This document shows positions 36,784 through 46,572 of a stretch of 64,000 nucleotides of DNA, one piece after another. A program made the translations under genes and the position numbers. The stretch spans positions 62,001-126,000 of the forward strand of contig JALHMY010000004.1 in assembly GCA_022843805.1 (NCBI GenBank), in the 5' to 3' direction. This DNA is from Fuerstiella sp. GTDB lineage: Bacteria; Planctomycetota; Planctomycetia; Planctomycetales; Planctomycetaceae. The notes below the pieces were generated by a model. That model was given only the letters and a program-made list of their open reading frames with translations. It searched no databases and was not told where the DNA came from. Each line of letters starts with the position of its first letter. Positions within the stretch are counted from its first letter, which is position 1.

Positions 36784-36929
36784 AATCGGTCCGAATCGGA
36801 TCTCAATTTTGTAAAGCAGGAACGAAGATGGAAAACGGGGATTGCGGTCAGACGGCAATTGGCTAAAGTGATTATTGCTGCTGACTGCCCCTCCGTAAAA
36901 TCCCTCCTTACTGTCACTGGTGCAAAGTC

Positions 36930-39683
36930 ATGAAGTGCCAGGCCGTTCCCGATTGTGCTGATTGCCATGAAAACTCGATCCGAAATGCCCGGCCTGAATG
37001 CGGGCTCGTCGGATCCTGCAGGGTTTCGCACATTCTGCCTTTATTCGCGGTTCTTTTATTCTGCGCAACCGAAAGTCGTGGTGCGACAGGACCGGAAACC
37101 GAACTGCGATTCGAACAAGATGTTCGCCCGATCCTGAAAGCTCATTGCTGGCATTGCCATGGTGAGGAGGCTGAACTCAAAGGCGGACTGGATACTCGTC
37201 TGGTGCGGCTGATGATGAAGGGGGGCGATTCGGGCCCGGCAATCGTGGCTGGAAACCATTCGGACAGCCTGCTCTATCAGAAGGTAGCGTCAGGCGAAAT
37301 GCCTCCGGCAGACAAGAAACTTTCGGAGGCGGAGACGGATGTTCTGGTTCGATGGCTTGATGCCGGTGCGCCAACATCTCGTCCGGAACCCGAACACTTG
37401 CCGCCAGGGGAAACACTGATGGAAGAAGACCGTCAGCACTGGTCTTTTCAGCCTGTGGCACGTCCGGAGATCCCGGCAGTCCGGCATGCAGAACTCGTTC
37501 GTTCACCAGTCGATGCCTTTCTGCTTTCAGTGCTGGAATCGCAGGGATTGAGCTTTAATGTTCCAGCCGATCCCGCAACGCTTGTTCGGCGGCTTTACCT
37601 TGACCTGACAGGACTGCCTCCGACTCCTGAAGTCGTCGAGAGATTTGTTTCGTCGGAATCGGGGAATGCATGGGAACTTCTCGTTGATGAAGTGCTGGCA
37701 TCTCCGGCGTATGGTGAACGCTGGGGACGGCACTGGCTGGATGTCGCCGGATATGCGGACAGTGATGGATATTCGGAAGCGGACCCGGAACGTAAATGGG
37801 CATGGAAATATCGCGATTACGTCATTCGTTCGTTTAACAGTGATAAGCCGTGGAATCAGTTTTTGACGGAGCAGCTGGCTGGAGATGAAATGCTGGCTCC
37901 ACCCTATCAGGATTTGACACCCGAACAGTCCGATCAGCTGACCGCCACCGGTTTTCTTCGGATGGCACCTGATGGGACAGCTGATTCTGCCTCCGAACAG
38001 ATGCTGGCTAGAAACGATGTGATGGCCGACACAATTCGCGTGGTGTCAACATCGCTTCTGGGGCTCAGCGTTGGTTGTGCTCAGTGCCATGAACATCGAT
38101 ATGATCCTGTCACGCAGGAGGACTATTATCGCCTGCGGGCTATATTCGAGCCGGCGTATGACTGGAAGAACTGGCGAAACCCAAATGCGAGGCTTGTGTC
38201 GCTCTGGTCTGCTGAAACACGCACGGCGGCAGCGGCTGTCGATGCGGAACTGGCAGAAATCGCGGTTAAGCGAACGACTGAACTGGATTCGATTGTCGCT
38301 GAGACCTTTGAACGTGAACTGACAAAGCTGCCCGCCAGCGTGCAGAGTCTTGCAAGGCAGGCCCGTGAAACGACTGCCGACAAACGAACGGACGAGCAGA
38401 ATCAGCTGATCAGACAGTACCCGTTTCTGAATGTCGATCGCGGCTCAGTTTATCTGTATCTGCCGGATCGGCTGACGGGTTTCACCAAAAAGTGGGATGA
38501 GCTGACTGAAGAGACCCGAAAGAAAAGGCCAGCCGAGGATCTGGTCATGTGTCTGACAGAAGAACCGGGAAAGATTCCTGTCACACATTTGTTCTCCCGG
38601 GGCGATTTTCAGCAGCCACGGCAGGAAGTCGCACCTGGTGAACTGACCGTGCTGAATACATCCGGTTCGTCCATTCCCCTCGATGATCCCGGTCTGCCAA
38701 CCAGCGGCAGACGCCTCGCGTGGGCTCGACGTCTGACCAGCGGCGACCACCCGCTGCTCGCCAGAGTACTCGTGAATCGTTTCTGGCTGCAGCATTTTGG
38801 CAGAGGGCTGGTTGGAACACCCGGTGATTTCGGAGTCAAGGGAGAACGTCCTTCTCATCCCGAACTGCTGGACTGGCTGGCTCGCACGTTCATGGAAGAA
38901 GGCTGGTCACTGAAGAAATTCCATCGAATGATTCTGACTTCTGCCGCGTGGCGGCAGTCATCGGTTCGACGACCTGAGCACGATGCGATTGATCCGGAGA
39001 ATCGACTGATTGGCAGAATGTCAGTTCGTCGCCTTGAGGCCGAAACAGTTCGAGATGCCATGCTGGCAGTCAGCGGGCAGTTGACCACACAGATGTATGG
39101 TGAGCCTGTGCCTGTCAGCCCTGATGATGTGGGGCAGATTGTTCTGGCAATCGATACACGCGATTCAGCCGGACGGCCTTCCGGTAAGATGATTCCACTG
39201 GGAGACCGGGAATTTCGCAGAAGCATTTATGTCCAGGTCAGGCGTTCAATGCCTCTGGGAGTGCTTGAGCCGTTTGATCTGCCCACTCTGACACCCAACT
39301 GCGAACAGCGTTCTTCGTCAACCGGACCTGGCCAGGCCCTGATGATGCTCAACAACCCGTTTGTTCAGCAGAATTCCAAAGTCATTGCCCAGCGCGTGGT
39401 GAAGGAGGCGGGTTCGGATACGGCAAGCCAGGTACAGCGAGCATGGCAGCTGATTCTTGGGAAGAAGGCAACCGAAGCCGAAGTTCAGCAGGCCGTCGCA
39501 TTTCTCGCTGACGAAATCGCAGCAGCCGAAATGGCGGAAGAAGTGACTCCGCAGCCCAGTGCCCCGACGGAAGGCGCTGCGAATCCGGAGGCAGTTCCAG
39601 TTGAGGAGAAACACAGCCAGGCAGCGCTTTCCCTTCTTTGCCATGCCCTTCTCAGCTCAGGCGGGTTTCTCTACGCCGATTAG
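36930..39683 (+). CDS. DUF1549/DUF1553 protein with N-terminal cytochrome c domain
   Basis: An exported multidomain protein of the planctomycete PSCyt1-PSCyt2-PSD1 type. The cytochrome domain has CWHCH (C73-H77), then GNHSDSLLYQKVASGEMPP with the distal methionine. DUF1549 follows (LDLTGLPPTPEVVERF, WGRHWLDVAGYADSDGY, CAQCHEHRYDPV, a second haem-like CxxCH), then DUF1553 (RVLVNRFWLQHFGRGLVGT, ILTSAAWRQSS, PLGVLEPFDLPT). The biochemical function of the family is not established; complex-polysaccharide use has been suggested. Only one usable start was found; the segment before the hydrophobic leader contains CADCH, which would stay in the cytoplasm. It leads an operon with the DUF1501 and hydrolase genes. 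Confidence 0.92.
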   Translation: MKCQAVPDCADCHENSIRNARPECGLVGSCRVSHILPLFAVLLFCATESRGATGPETELRFEQDVRPILKAHCWHCHGEEAELKGGLDTRLVRLMMKGGDSGPAIVAGNHSDSLLYQKVASGEMPPADKKLSEAETDVLVRWLDAGAPTSRPEPEHLPPGETLMEEDRQHWSFQPVARPEIPAVRHAELVRSPVDAFLLSVLESQGLSFNVPADPATLVRRLYLDLTGLPPTPEVVERFVSSESGNAWELLVDEVLASPAYGERWGRHWLDVAGYADSDGYSEADPERKWAWKYRDYVIRSFNSDKPWNQFLTEQLAGDEMLAPPYQDLTPEQSDQLTATGFLRMAPDGTADSASEQMLARNDVMADTIRVVSTSLLGLSVGCAQCHEHRYDPVTQEDYYRLRAIFEPAYDWKNWRNPNARLVSLWSAETRTAAAAVDAELAEIAVKRTTELDSIVAETFERELTKLPASVQSLARQARETTADKRTDEQNQLIRQYPFLNVDRGSVYLYLPDRLTGFTKKWDELTEETRKKRPAEDLVMCLTEEPGKIPVTHLFSRGDFQQPRQEVAPGELTVLNTSGSSIPLDDPGLPTSGRRLAWARRLTSGDHPLLARVLVNRFWLQHFGRGLVGTPGDFGVKGERPSHPELLDWLARTFMEEGWSLKKFHRMILTSAAWRQSSVRRPEHDAIDPENRLIGRMSVRRLEAETVRDAMLAVSGQLTTQMYGEPVPVSPDDVGQIVLAIDTRDSAGRPSGKMIPLGDREFRRSIYVQVRRSMPLGVLEPFDLPTLTPNCEQRSSSTGPGQALMMLNNPFVQQNSKVIAQRVVKEAGSDTASQVQRAWQLILGKKATEAEVQQAVAFLADEIAAAEMAEEVTPQPSAPTEGAANPEAVPVEEKHSQAALSLLCHALLSSGGFLYAD

Positions 39684-39687
39684 GACG

Positions 39688-41154
39688 ATGCCCATGTTTC
39701 ATTCAGATATTTCTCATTTCAGTCGACGGCACTTACTGGCTCAGTCAGCCTTTGGATTAAGTGGTCTTGCGGCCTGCTGGCTGCAGCAGAGCCAGCAGGC
39801 CGCTGCGGCCCCGCCCAAGCCGGATCTGACACGTCGAGCCTTCGACCTGAAGCCACGGCAGTCAGCTCAGGCTCCGCAGGCGACCGCTATGATTTCGATG
39901 TTTATGCAGGGTGGTCCGAGTCACATCGATATGTTTGACCCCAAGCCGGAACTGACGAAACGGCATCTGCAGTCATTCACAGGTGACATCAAGTATGACA
40001 ATGCGGGAGAAGCCAGCAGTCGGCTGTTCGGAAGTCCATGGCGTTTCCGAAAATACGGTCAGTGCGAAATGGATCTCAGCGAGCTGGTCCCGCATCTCGG
40101 GAGTGTCGCAGATGAGATTTGTCTGATTCGTTCAATGCATACCGGGGTCAACAATCACGGAGAATCGATCAACGCGCTGAACACTGGACGCCAGTTGCGC
40201 GGTCGTCCGTCTCTTGGCTCGTGGCTTTCCTACGGTCTTGGGACAGAATGTCAGGACCTGCCAGCATTTATGATTCTGACAGATCCCACAGGTCTGCCTG
40301 TGCTGGGTGTGGAAAACTGGCAAAACGGCTGGCTGCCAGCGGTTTATCAGGGCACGGTTGTGCGTCCGCAGGAACCGAGAATTCTGAATCTGGATGCGAC
40401 TCCGGAATTACGAGGACGCCGGCAGGAGCATCTGCTGAACTATCTTCGGCAGGTAAATCAGCAGTATCAGGAACAACATCCCGGGGAACTGGACATTGCC
40501 GCTCGCATTCAAAGCTATGAACTGGCATCACGCATGCAGACCGCTGCAAAGGAAGCCATGGATATTTCTAAGGAAAGTGAGTCGGTTCACAAGCTGTACG
40601 GCATCGATAATCCTGTTACCAAAGACTATGGAACACGCTGTCTGATTGCGAGAAGGCTGGTTGAACGAGGCGTAAGATTTGTGCAGCTGCACACCGGCAA
40701 TCAGACATGGGATCATCACGGGGGAATCACAACGGCACTGCCCGATGTCTGCAAAAAAACGGATCAGCCGGCAGCAGCGCTGATACAGGATTTGAAGCAG
40801 ACCGGGTTACTGGATACCACGCTGGTTCACTGGGGCGGTGAGATGGGCCGATTACCAGTGATTCAGAATGAAAAGAACATCGGTCGGGATCACAACACTT
40901 ATGGTTTCAGTATGTGGCTGGCTGGCGGCGGAGTGAAAGGCGGCTGCATCCATGGTGAAACGGATGAGCTGGGCCATAAGGCGGTCACGGATGTCGTAAA
41001 TCACTATGATTATCATGCGACGCTGATGTATCTGTTTGGCCTGGATGCTTCGCAGTTGTCGTTTGCCCGATCGACCGGCCTCGGAAGTCTGCTTGACGGA
41101 CAGCCAGGAAGAGTCGTGTCGGAAATTCTGCGACGTCCACCGGAATCCACATAA
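39688..41154 (+). CDS. DUF1501 protein with twin-arginine-like signal
   Basis: The start at ATG 39688 is four bases after the stop of the DUF1549/DUF1553 gene; ATG 39694 is also possible. The leader HFSRRHLLAQSAFGLSGLAA has the twin arginine and hydrophobic stretch of Tat substrates. The body follows DUF1501, an alkaline-phosphatase-like/sulfatase-like fold: MFMQGGPSHIDMFDPKP, RSMHTGVNNHGESI, VQLHTGNQTWDHHGG, HWGGEMGRLPV and GRDHNTYGFSMWLAGGGVKG. DUF1501 proteins nearly always follow DUF1549/1553 genes in planctomycetes, suggesting a shared pathway; a second pair occurs at 55.6-59.4 kb. Catalytic activity is unproven. Confidence 0.92.
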   Translation: MPMFHSDISHFSRRHLLAQSAFGLSGLAACWLQQSQQAAAAPPKPDLTRRAFDLKPRQSAQAPQATAMISMFMQGGPSHIDMFDPKPELTKRHLQSFTGDIKYDNAGEASSRLFGSPWRFRKYGQCEMDLSELVPHLGSVADEICLIRSMHTGVNNHGESINALNTGRQLRGRPSLGSWLSYGLGTECQDLPAFMILTDPTGLPVLGVENWQNGWLPAVYQGTVVRPQEPRILNLDATPELRGRRQEHLLNYLRQVNQQYQEQHPGELDIAARIQSYELASRMQTAAKEAMDISKESESVHKLYGIDNPVTKDYGTRCLIARRLVERGVRFVQLHTGNQTWDHHGGITTALPDVCKKTDQPAAALIQDLKQTGLLDTTLVHWGGEMGRLPVIQNEKNIGRDHNTYGFSMWLAGGGVKGGCIHGETDELGHKAVTDVVNHYDYHATLMYLFGLDASQLSFARSTGLGSLLDGQPGRVVSEILRRPPEST

Positions 41155-41192
41155 GCCAGCGGTTATCGTCCGCCATAGCCACTTCCATATCG

Positions 41193-43358
41193 ATGGACGT
41201 TCAAAAGGCAGCAAACTTGAGACTCTGCATCACCGTGATCTTCGTATATGTGTCGTTGTTACTCGCCGGTACTTCCGTTGCGCAAACTCCGGAAGCCGAT
41301 CGCCTGCTGCACCAGAAGTTCCTGCAGCGGCTGGCGCATGTTCTGCGAACTGACGATCACGATCCTCAGACACTCGCAGAATGGCAGGAAGTTCGTCGGA
41401 AGCTGCAGGAAAATCTCCGGAGTGCGATGGGAGAATTTCCGGATCAGAAAGTTCCTCTGAATGCTCAGGTACTCGGGCAGCTGAAATTTGACGGATATCG
41501 GCTGGAGCGAGTCGTATTTCAAACGATGCCGGAAGTGCTGATGACCGCCAGCGCTTACATTCCCGATTCATTTGACGGGACCAGCAGACTGCCGGCGGTT
41601 TTATGTGTACACGGTCACTGGCCAGGTGCCAAACAGGATCCGGTGGTGCAGTCCCGCTGTATTGGGCTTGCCAGACTGGGCTTCTTCGTACTGGCAGTCG
41701 ATGCATTTGGTGCCGGCGAACGCGCAATAGGCGAAAAGCTGGGGGAATATCACGGCGAGATGACCGGTGCTATGTTGTTGCCGGTCGGGCGTCCCCTGAG
41801 CGGAATTCAGGTATATGAAAACATGAGGGCAGTCGACTATCTGCAGTCACGTCCGGAGGTTGATCCAGATCGAATTGGCATCACAGGGGCAAGTGGTGGC
41901 GGGAATCAGACAATGTATGCGGGTGCTCTCGACGAGCGATTTCGATGTGTGGTTCCAACCTGTTCGGTGGGCACCTATCAGGCTTATCTGAGTGCCGCCT
42001 GTTGTATGTGCGAAATGGTTCCTGGCGGACTGACTTTCACAGAAGAGGGTGATTTGCTTGGAATGTCTGTGAATCGCGGACTCATGGTCACCAGTGCGAC
42101 AAAGGATGCGTTTCAGTTTTCTGTCGACGAAGCAAAGAAATCTGTGGCTCGTGCGAACGCAATTGGCTCGCTGCTGAACGGTTCGAGCGTGCGTCACACC
42201 ATTATCGAATCACCCCATCATTATAATCAGCCGATGCGGGAAGCCATGTATGGCTGGATGACTCTGCAGCTGAAGGGTGAAGGTTCCGGAGAGCCGATCG
42301 CCGAGCCTGCGATTTCGCCTGCCGACCCGGAGTCCATTCGCTGTTTTCCTGGCGAAACACGTCCGGACGACTTCATGACAATTCCCCGGTTCGCAGCTCA
42401 GGAGGCTCGTCGTCGGCTGCAGGAGCGAAAGATGGCGGATGAACGGTACGTAAAAGCGGTTACCGAATCCGCCGGTTCCGAGCAGCTGTCTGAAGTTCGA
42501 AAAGCGGCAGTCAAAAACCTGTCCGATCTGCTGGGTGGCGCTGTGGAACCCTGTGAACCGAACCTGACGATCGAAGCGGCAGAGAATGGCGCCAGTGAGC
42601 TGCGCAAATTCAATACCGAAGAATCACTCCGCATTCTGGCATACTGCGATAAAAAATCAGCCACAGTGAAAAGTGGACTGAGTGAGCCGGTCTCGGAAAA
42701 ACTGCTTATTCTGGCAGATGCCGATGCCGGTGCCGAGCTGACTTACCGAAGCCCTCTGGCGGATCAGCTGAGAGCTGCCGGATATCGAGTCGTTGTTCCG
42801 GAGCTGCGAGGTACCGGAAGATTCTCAAATCCCGGTGACCGTATTGGGAATGCGCCCGATCACAATTCGGCGGAATGGTCGCTTTGGGTTGGCAGGCCGC
42901 TGTGTGGTCAATGGGCTCTGGATATCAGTCGAACGATTGATGTTATGTTGTCCGGCAGTGATTCTGCTGCGGTCGCAGACATTACCGTGGTGGGAGTTGG
43001 GGCATCGGGCCCGATTGTTCTGACAGCGTCGGCGCTGGATGAACGGATTACTGCAGTTGCAACGGTAAACTCTCTGGCTTCGTTTGTCAGCACGGTGCCT
43101 TATCGGGGACAGCGACTTGGAACGATGGTTCCCGGAATCCTGAACGCTGTGGGCGACATTCAGCATCTTGCGGCCCTTTCTGCTCCTCGCCGTGTGATCA
43201 TGGCAGGCGGCGTCAATGGTGGCGGAGAGAATGTTGCATCGCATGATCTGGCAAAAGAGTTTTCTTATGCTGCAGAAGTTTTTCGCGTCATGGGCCAGCC
43301 GAAGCAGCTGATATTGGCGACGCCTGCAGAGCTCATTGGTGAACTCGGCCGTCCCTGA
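41193..43358 (+). CDS. Exported protein with two alpha/beta-hydrolase domains
   Basis: A signal peptide (LCITVIFVYVSLLLAGTSVA) precedes an acetyl-xylan-esterase/dienelactone-hydrolase-like domain: CVHGHWPGAKQDP for the oxyanion region and GASGG with nucleophile S234. The later SPHHYNQPMREAMYGWM plausibly supplies the histidine. A second hydrolase fold begins around residue 510 (LLILADADAGAELTYRSPL, VVVPELRGTGRFSN) and carries VGVGASGP with S605. Two complete folds in one chain are unusual. It lies 38 bp after the DUF1501 gene, in the same operon, so it may remove acyl groups from a polysaccharide handled by the cytochrome/DUF1501 pair. Substrate is inference only. Confidence 0.85.
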   Translation: MDVQKAANLRLCITVIFVYVSLLLAGTSVAQTPEADRLLHQKFLQRLAHVLRTDDHDPQTLAEWQEVRRKLQENLRSAMGEFPDQKVPLNAQVLGQLKFDGYRLERVVFQTMPEVLMTASAYIPDSFDGTSRLPAVLCVHGHWPGAKQDPVVQSRCIGLARLGFFVLAVDAFGAGERAIGEKLGEYHGEMTGAMLLPVGRPLSGIQVYENMRAVDYLQSRPEVDPDRIGITGASGGGNQTMYAGALDERFRCVVPTCSVGTYQAYLSAACCMCEMVPGGLTFTEEGDLLGMSVNRGLMVTSATKDAFQFSVDEAKKSVARANAIGSLLNGSSVRHTIIESPHHYNQPMREAMYGWMTLQLKGEGSGEPIAEPAISPADPESIRCFPGETRPDDFMTIPRFAAQEARRRLQERKMADERYVKAVTESAGSEQLSEVRKAAVKNLSDLLGGAVEPCEPNLTIEAAENGASELRKFNTEESLRILAYCDKKSATVKSGLSEPVSEKLLILADADAGAELTYRSPLADQLRAAGYRVVVPELRGTGRFSNPGDRIGNAPDHNSAEWSLWVGRPLCGQWALDISRTIDVMLSGSDSAAVADITVVGVGASGPIVLTASALDERITAVATVNSLASFVSTVPYRGQRLGTMVPGILNAVGDIQHLAALSAPRRVIMAGGVNGGGENVASHDLAKEFSYAAEVFRVMGQPKQLILATPAELIGELGRP

Positions 43359-43417
43359 TTCCGTGATTCTGAGCAGAATGCAGTCGACAGATGAGTGTAT
43401 CAGCCCGCCATGTGTAC

Positions 43418-44404
43418 TCAGCGGAGCGTCATCACGCGCCGAGCTTCCTTGAGTATAAATGAGAGGTGATTGGGGATTTCATATCCTTCCGCCAGTCGCA
43501 TCTGCTCTTCATCGACCAGGCTGCAAACTTCGTCCAGAGCCATGGCCCTGCACTGGTGGTCGACCCGTATCAGCTCATGGAACCCATTCGTTACCTGGTG
43601 CATCTGATCAGGCAGCATTCCGGAAAGAGCTACCGGAAACAGTTTGAATACTTCGGGGCCATGATCTTCGAGCGTGAACGTCAGTGAATGGTGGTAATAA
43701 ATCGCACAAAGCAGATCGTCCGGGAAGTGCCATTTTGAGGCAAACCAGGCACCTGCAGAAGCGTGATCCCATCCAAAACGTTCGCGTTCCCAATCCACAA
43801 GTTCGCGGCCGTCTTTGGCGTCGTTATCAAGAAAACTGATGTAGTCTCTGTCGAAATAATTTGTGAGTACCGGAAGAAGATAGTCCTGCAGCAGTCCGCC
43901 CAGGAAAGCAAGACCCATATCAAGTTTCATTTTGCGAGCGATTTCACGCGCAAACAGTGCACGCTGAAGTGATTCGTTCCAGAAGTTCCTCTGGTTAATC
44001 AGTCGCGACTTAATGGCCCTTGTCGCAGCCCTCATTCCGACGGCCAGAAGATGAGTCTTGGCCGCATTGATCCCGATGTGCAGGATGGCATCCTTGACAC
44101 TTCGGATGGGCGTTCTCATGGAAAATGCTGCGGAATTGACGTGTTTCAGCAGTTCCACGGTCAGAGCTGAGTCCTTCTCCACAATGGCAGCAAGGACCTT
44201 GACATCAAAGTTGGGGTCTGAGGCTTTCTGTACGAACTCGCTGACTGCATGAGGCAGCGCAGGCAGTTCAATTGCTTTGGGCAAATTGTCTGTGTTGATA
44301 GCCGCGACTGCATTTTCACGCAGAGAGGCCCAGTCAGATTTTGTTAGGTCAGCTGTTGTCACTGCTGGAAAGGTCCGTCCGGCCAAGTATCCATCGGAAA
44401 ACAA
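43418..44404 (-). CDS. HDOD-domain protein
   Basis: The 328 residues hold one HDOD domain: ELPALPHAVSEFVQKASDP, VEKDSALTVELLKHVNSAAF, SVKDAILHIGINAAK and LGGLLQDYLLPVL. The HD dyad is absent (QD in its place), as is normal for HDOD, so enzymatic hydrolysis is not expected; such domains act as signalling or scaffold modules. The last part (ICAIYYHHS-like CAIYYHHSLTF) matches the region that carries a second histidine pair. A similar domain is fused to GGDEF at 29.8 kb. It converges on the hydrolase gene. The extra N-terminal 30 residues may be a late-start artefact. Confidence 0.88.
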   Translation of the reverse strand: MFSDGYLAGRTFPAVTTADLTKSDWASLRENAVAAINTDNLPKAIELPALPHAVSEFVQKASDPNFDVKVLAAIVEKDSALTVELLKHVNSAAFSMRTPIRSVKDAILHIGINAAKTHLLAVGMRAATRAIKSRLINQRNFWNESLQRALFAREIARKMKLDMGLAFLGGLLQDYLLPVLTNYFDRDYISFLDNDAKDGRELVDWERERFGWDHASAGAWFASKWHFPDDLLCAIYYHHSLTFTLEDHGPEVFKLFPVALSGMLPDQMHQVTNGFHELIRVDHQCRAMALDEVCSLVDEEQMRLAEGYEIPNHLSFILKEARRVMTLR

Positions 44405-44845
44405 TTACTGAAGAGCCAGTGTGAGTGATTCACCGAAACCCCGATAATCGTCCCTGACCTCTGCAAATCTGAAAGAGCAATTGAGGCTTTCACCTCAATT
44501 TCCACAAGGACGATTTTTTTACTCCCCCAGTCGCCAGAGGATCACTGATTGCTTATCGCTGCTTCATTAGATTTCTTGCGACATTCATGCGGTGTGTTCA
44601 CTCGATCTCCGCTGTTGAGCATTGTTGTTCCACAGGCATCGGTTAGTGCTGCTGTACGGTATGCCGGATTTTTGTCGAGTGCGTCGATTATTTGCAGTTG
44701 CTGCTGAATCTGCAGATCGCAGCCGAACATGACCGAATCAGAACCTATACTGCAAAATCCCGCGCAATCGCAGATGTGGCTCAGACGAATTTGCGATGTC
44801 CGGGGGGTGAAACCCTCCCCATCCTCTCATAATAGACAAAATTCC
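44405..44845. other. Intergenic region with one weak minus-strand ORF
   Basis: A hairpin AATTGAGG / CCTCAATT lies at about 44479-44502, followed by TTTTTTT near 44514. The minus-strand frame 44542-44730 (62 residues, starting MFGCDLQIQQQLQII) is divergent from the small gene at 44846 and might be real, but there is no ribosome site or family resemblance. Confidence 0.45.
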
Positions 44846-45106
44846 ATGAAAGATATGCGACGAATTTTTGCGGAATGGCCCGCCAGCATCGCTCGTCAGG
44901 GATTGCTGATCACTTCATTTGGTGAGTCGATACCGTTTTGCAGTTACATGCTTTGTGGCGATCTGATCCTTGTGGAACGAAAAACACCGGACGCATCCGG
45001 AGCTCGTCGAGTGATCATGCCTCTGGAATGTATCCACGCCATTAAGATTCTTGAAGCAGTGGAAATGCCACGATTCACGTCCATGGGATTTCAGGGGCTC
45101 AGCTGA
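44846..45106 (+). CDS. Small protein of unknown function
   Basis: The 86 residues read as compact, well-ordered protein (IFAEWPASIARQGLLITSFG, then FCSYMLCGDLILVERKTPD and RRVIMPLECIHAIKILEAVE). This is an alternating strand pattern like a small barrel, with an RNA- or ligand-binding fold conceivable. The longer frame from 44729 adds 39 residues of low quality, so ATG 44846 is preferred. It is followed within 16 bp by a strong palindrome that may terminate transcription. No family is recognised. The tail after the last strand, PRFTSMGFQGLS, is non-charged and may be disordered. Confidence 0.65.
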   Translation: MKDMRRIFAEWPASIARQGLLITSFGESIPFCSYMLCGDLILVERKTPDASGARRVIMPLECIHAIKILEAVEMPRFTSMGFQGLS

Positions 45107-45121
45107 GCCACCCGTGCAGGC

Positions 45122-45180
45122 AATCCCGTCGGCGGAGCGACGGGCGTACCGTACACCCGTCGCTCCGCCGACGGGATTTT
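45122..45180 (+). terminator. Perfect 23-bp inverted repeat followed by TTTT
   Basis: Arms 45122-45144 and 45156-45178 are perfect complements (core GTCGGCGGAGCGACGGG) with an 11-nt loop; TTTT follows directly. It could serve as an intrinsic terminator for the small gene ending at 45106. Its length and perfection also fit a REP-type extragenic palindrome. Confidence 0.6.
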
Positions 45181-45501
45181 GCCTCGGTTGAGCTTCCGTC
45201 AGCGCAAAACACGAACCCCTCGGCCCCCTGGGCGACTGAGCCGCTGCCTTCAATCGGTCCCCGCGGCTGACAAATTCTTCGCACTCTTGTCGCGATTGTC
45301 TTAGTTGCCGCGGCGTTCATGAAGTTGCACGAGTTGCCTGATATTGGCTCTGGATCTATCAGTCCTCGCGCTCACCCTTCTCCTTAGACCGAGAAGGCGA
45401 TCGTGCATCAACAGGAAGTTGTGTATTATGTCAGGCATTATTTCACATGTGACCACACATGTGCCCAGCAAAGCGAGGCCAAACCAGGATTTGGGGAAAC
45501 C

Positions 45502-46572
45502 ATGAAGACACTTGTCGTGTTACTCGCTGTGCTCCAGTGGGCGCTTCTTCACCGTCCGCAGGTGTATGGTGATGAAGGATCACCAGCGAATTCGCGACCG
45601 CTCACGTCTCCACAGATTGTGGCTATTCCGGCGGGAGAAGATGACCCTGCCGTTCGCAGTCTGTTTGAATCACAGTACCCGGAGGCGTACAAGGCGCTAA
45701 CGGGAGCAGTCGCTCGAATAAGAGGTCGGATATCGATTTAAGATCAGTTCCAGCAGGGTGCCGCCGGGTCGGGCAGCCAGGTCCAATTGTTTTCGAGATT
45801 TGACGACCACGCGATCTTTCGGGCTGCAGAGTCGACCGATGGTGCCGCCTTTTCTGGCCAGGGAGCACTTCTGGAATCGACTGCCGCAGTTCGAGTTGAG
45901 TACGCCGATTCACCTTTGGCTCTCGTGGCCTTTGTGGGTTCGGAGTCGAATCTGAAACTAAAGCTCCTGTACAGCGATCGAATACGGAGCTTCGTGGACG
46001 CGACATACGCATGTTGCGGGGAGGAGGGTATTCTCGATGCCATCGACCGTGGAACACTGAAGTATCAGGCGGGCTACCTCCATCCGGACAATCCCGATTG
46101 GGTGGTTGTCCGCTTTCGCTCAACGTTCGATGGGCATGTTTCGGGCACTATGGGGCAAGGGACCACCGCTGTGATTTTTGACACCGCCAACGGGTGGGTT
46201 ATCAGTCAGTGTGAAGACTTCAGGGAGGCTCCCACGAAATTCGCCATAAGGTCGCAGGTTGAGACCATCGCATCTGGCGACCTCGGTCATGTCCCGGCAC
46301 ACGTCGTAGTCGAGCATTTCTATGATCTCAGCCCGGATAGTCAGCCAGGCAATCTGACCAACGTGAAACTGTTTCGTCGCACGAACGCTTTGGTATCAGA
46401 TGTTGAACGGATTGACCAATTCTCCGATGCTGAGTTCTCCCTTGTCGCACTTGGAATCAAAGACTTCAATCCGAATCGAGGGATGTTTGTCATTCTGGCT
46501 GGAAATGTCGTATTGCTGCTCGCCGTGGTAACCTATTTCATTATGCGTCGTCGTTTCCGTTCTGCGGTGTAA
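45502..46572 (+). pseudogene. Exported/membrane protein gene interrupted by an in-frame TAA
   Basis: The frame opens at ATG 45502 with a signal peptide (MKTLVVLLAVLQWALLHRPQ) and stops at TAA 45739-45741 after 79 residues. The same frame then continues without another stop to 46572, coding for a soluble region and one membrane helix near the end (GMFVILAGNVVLLLAVVTYF) followed by RRRFRSAV. Composition on both sides of the stop is alike, and the first ATG after it (45787) lies 15 codons in, without a leader. A single substitution would restore a protein of about 356 residues. Recent pseudogenisation, stop readthrough or a sequencing error are all possible. No family is recognised. 45107-45501 upstream holds the palindrome and no gene. 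Confidence 0.72.
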
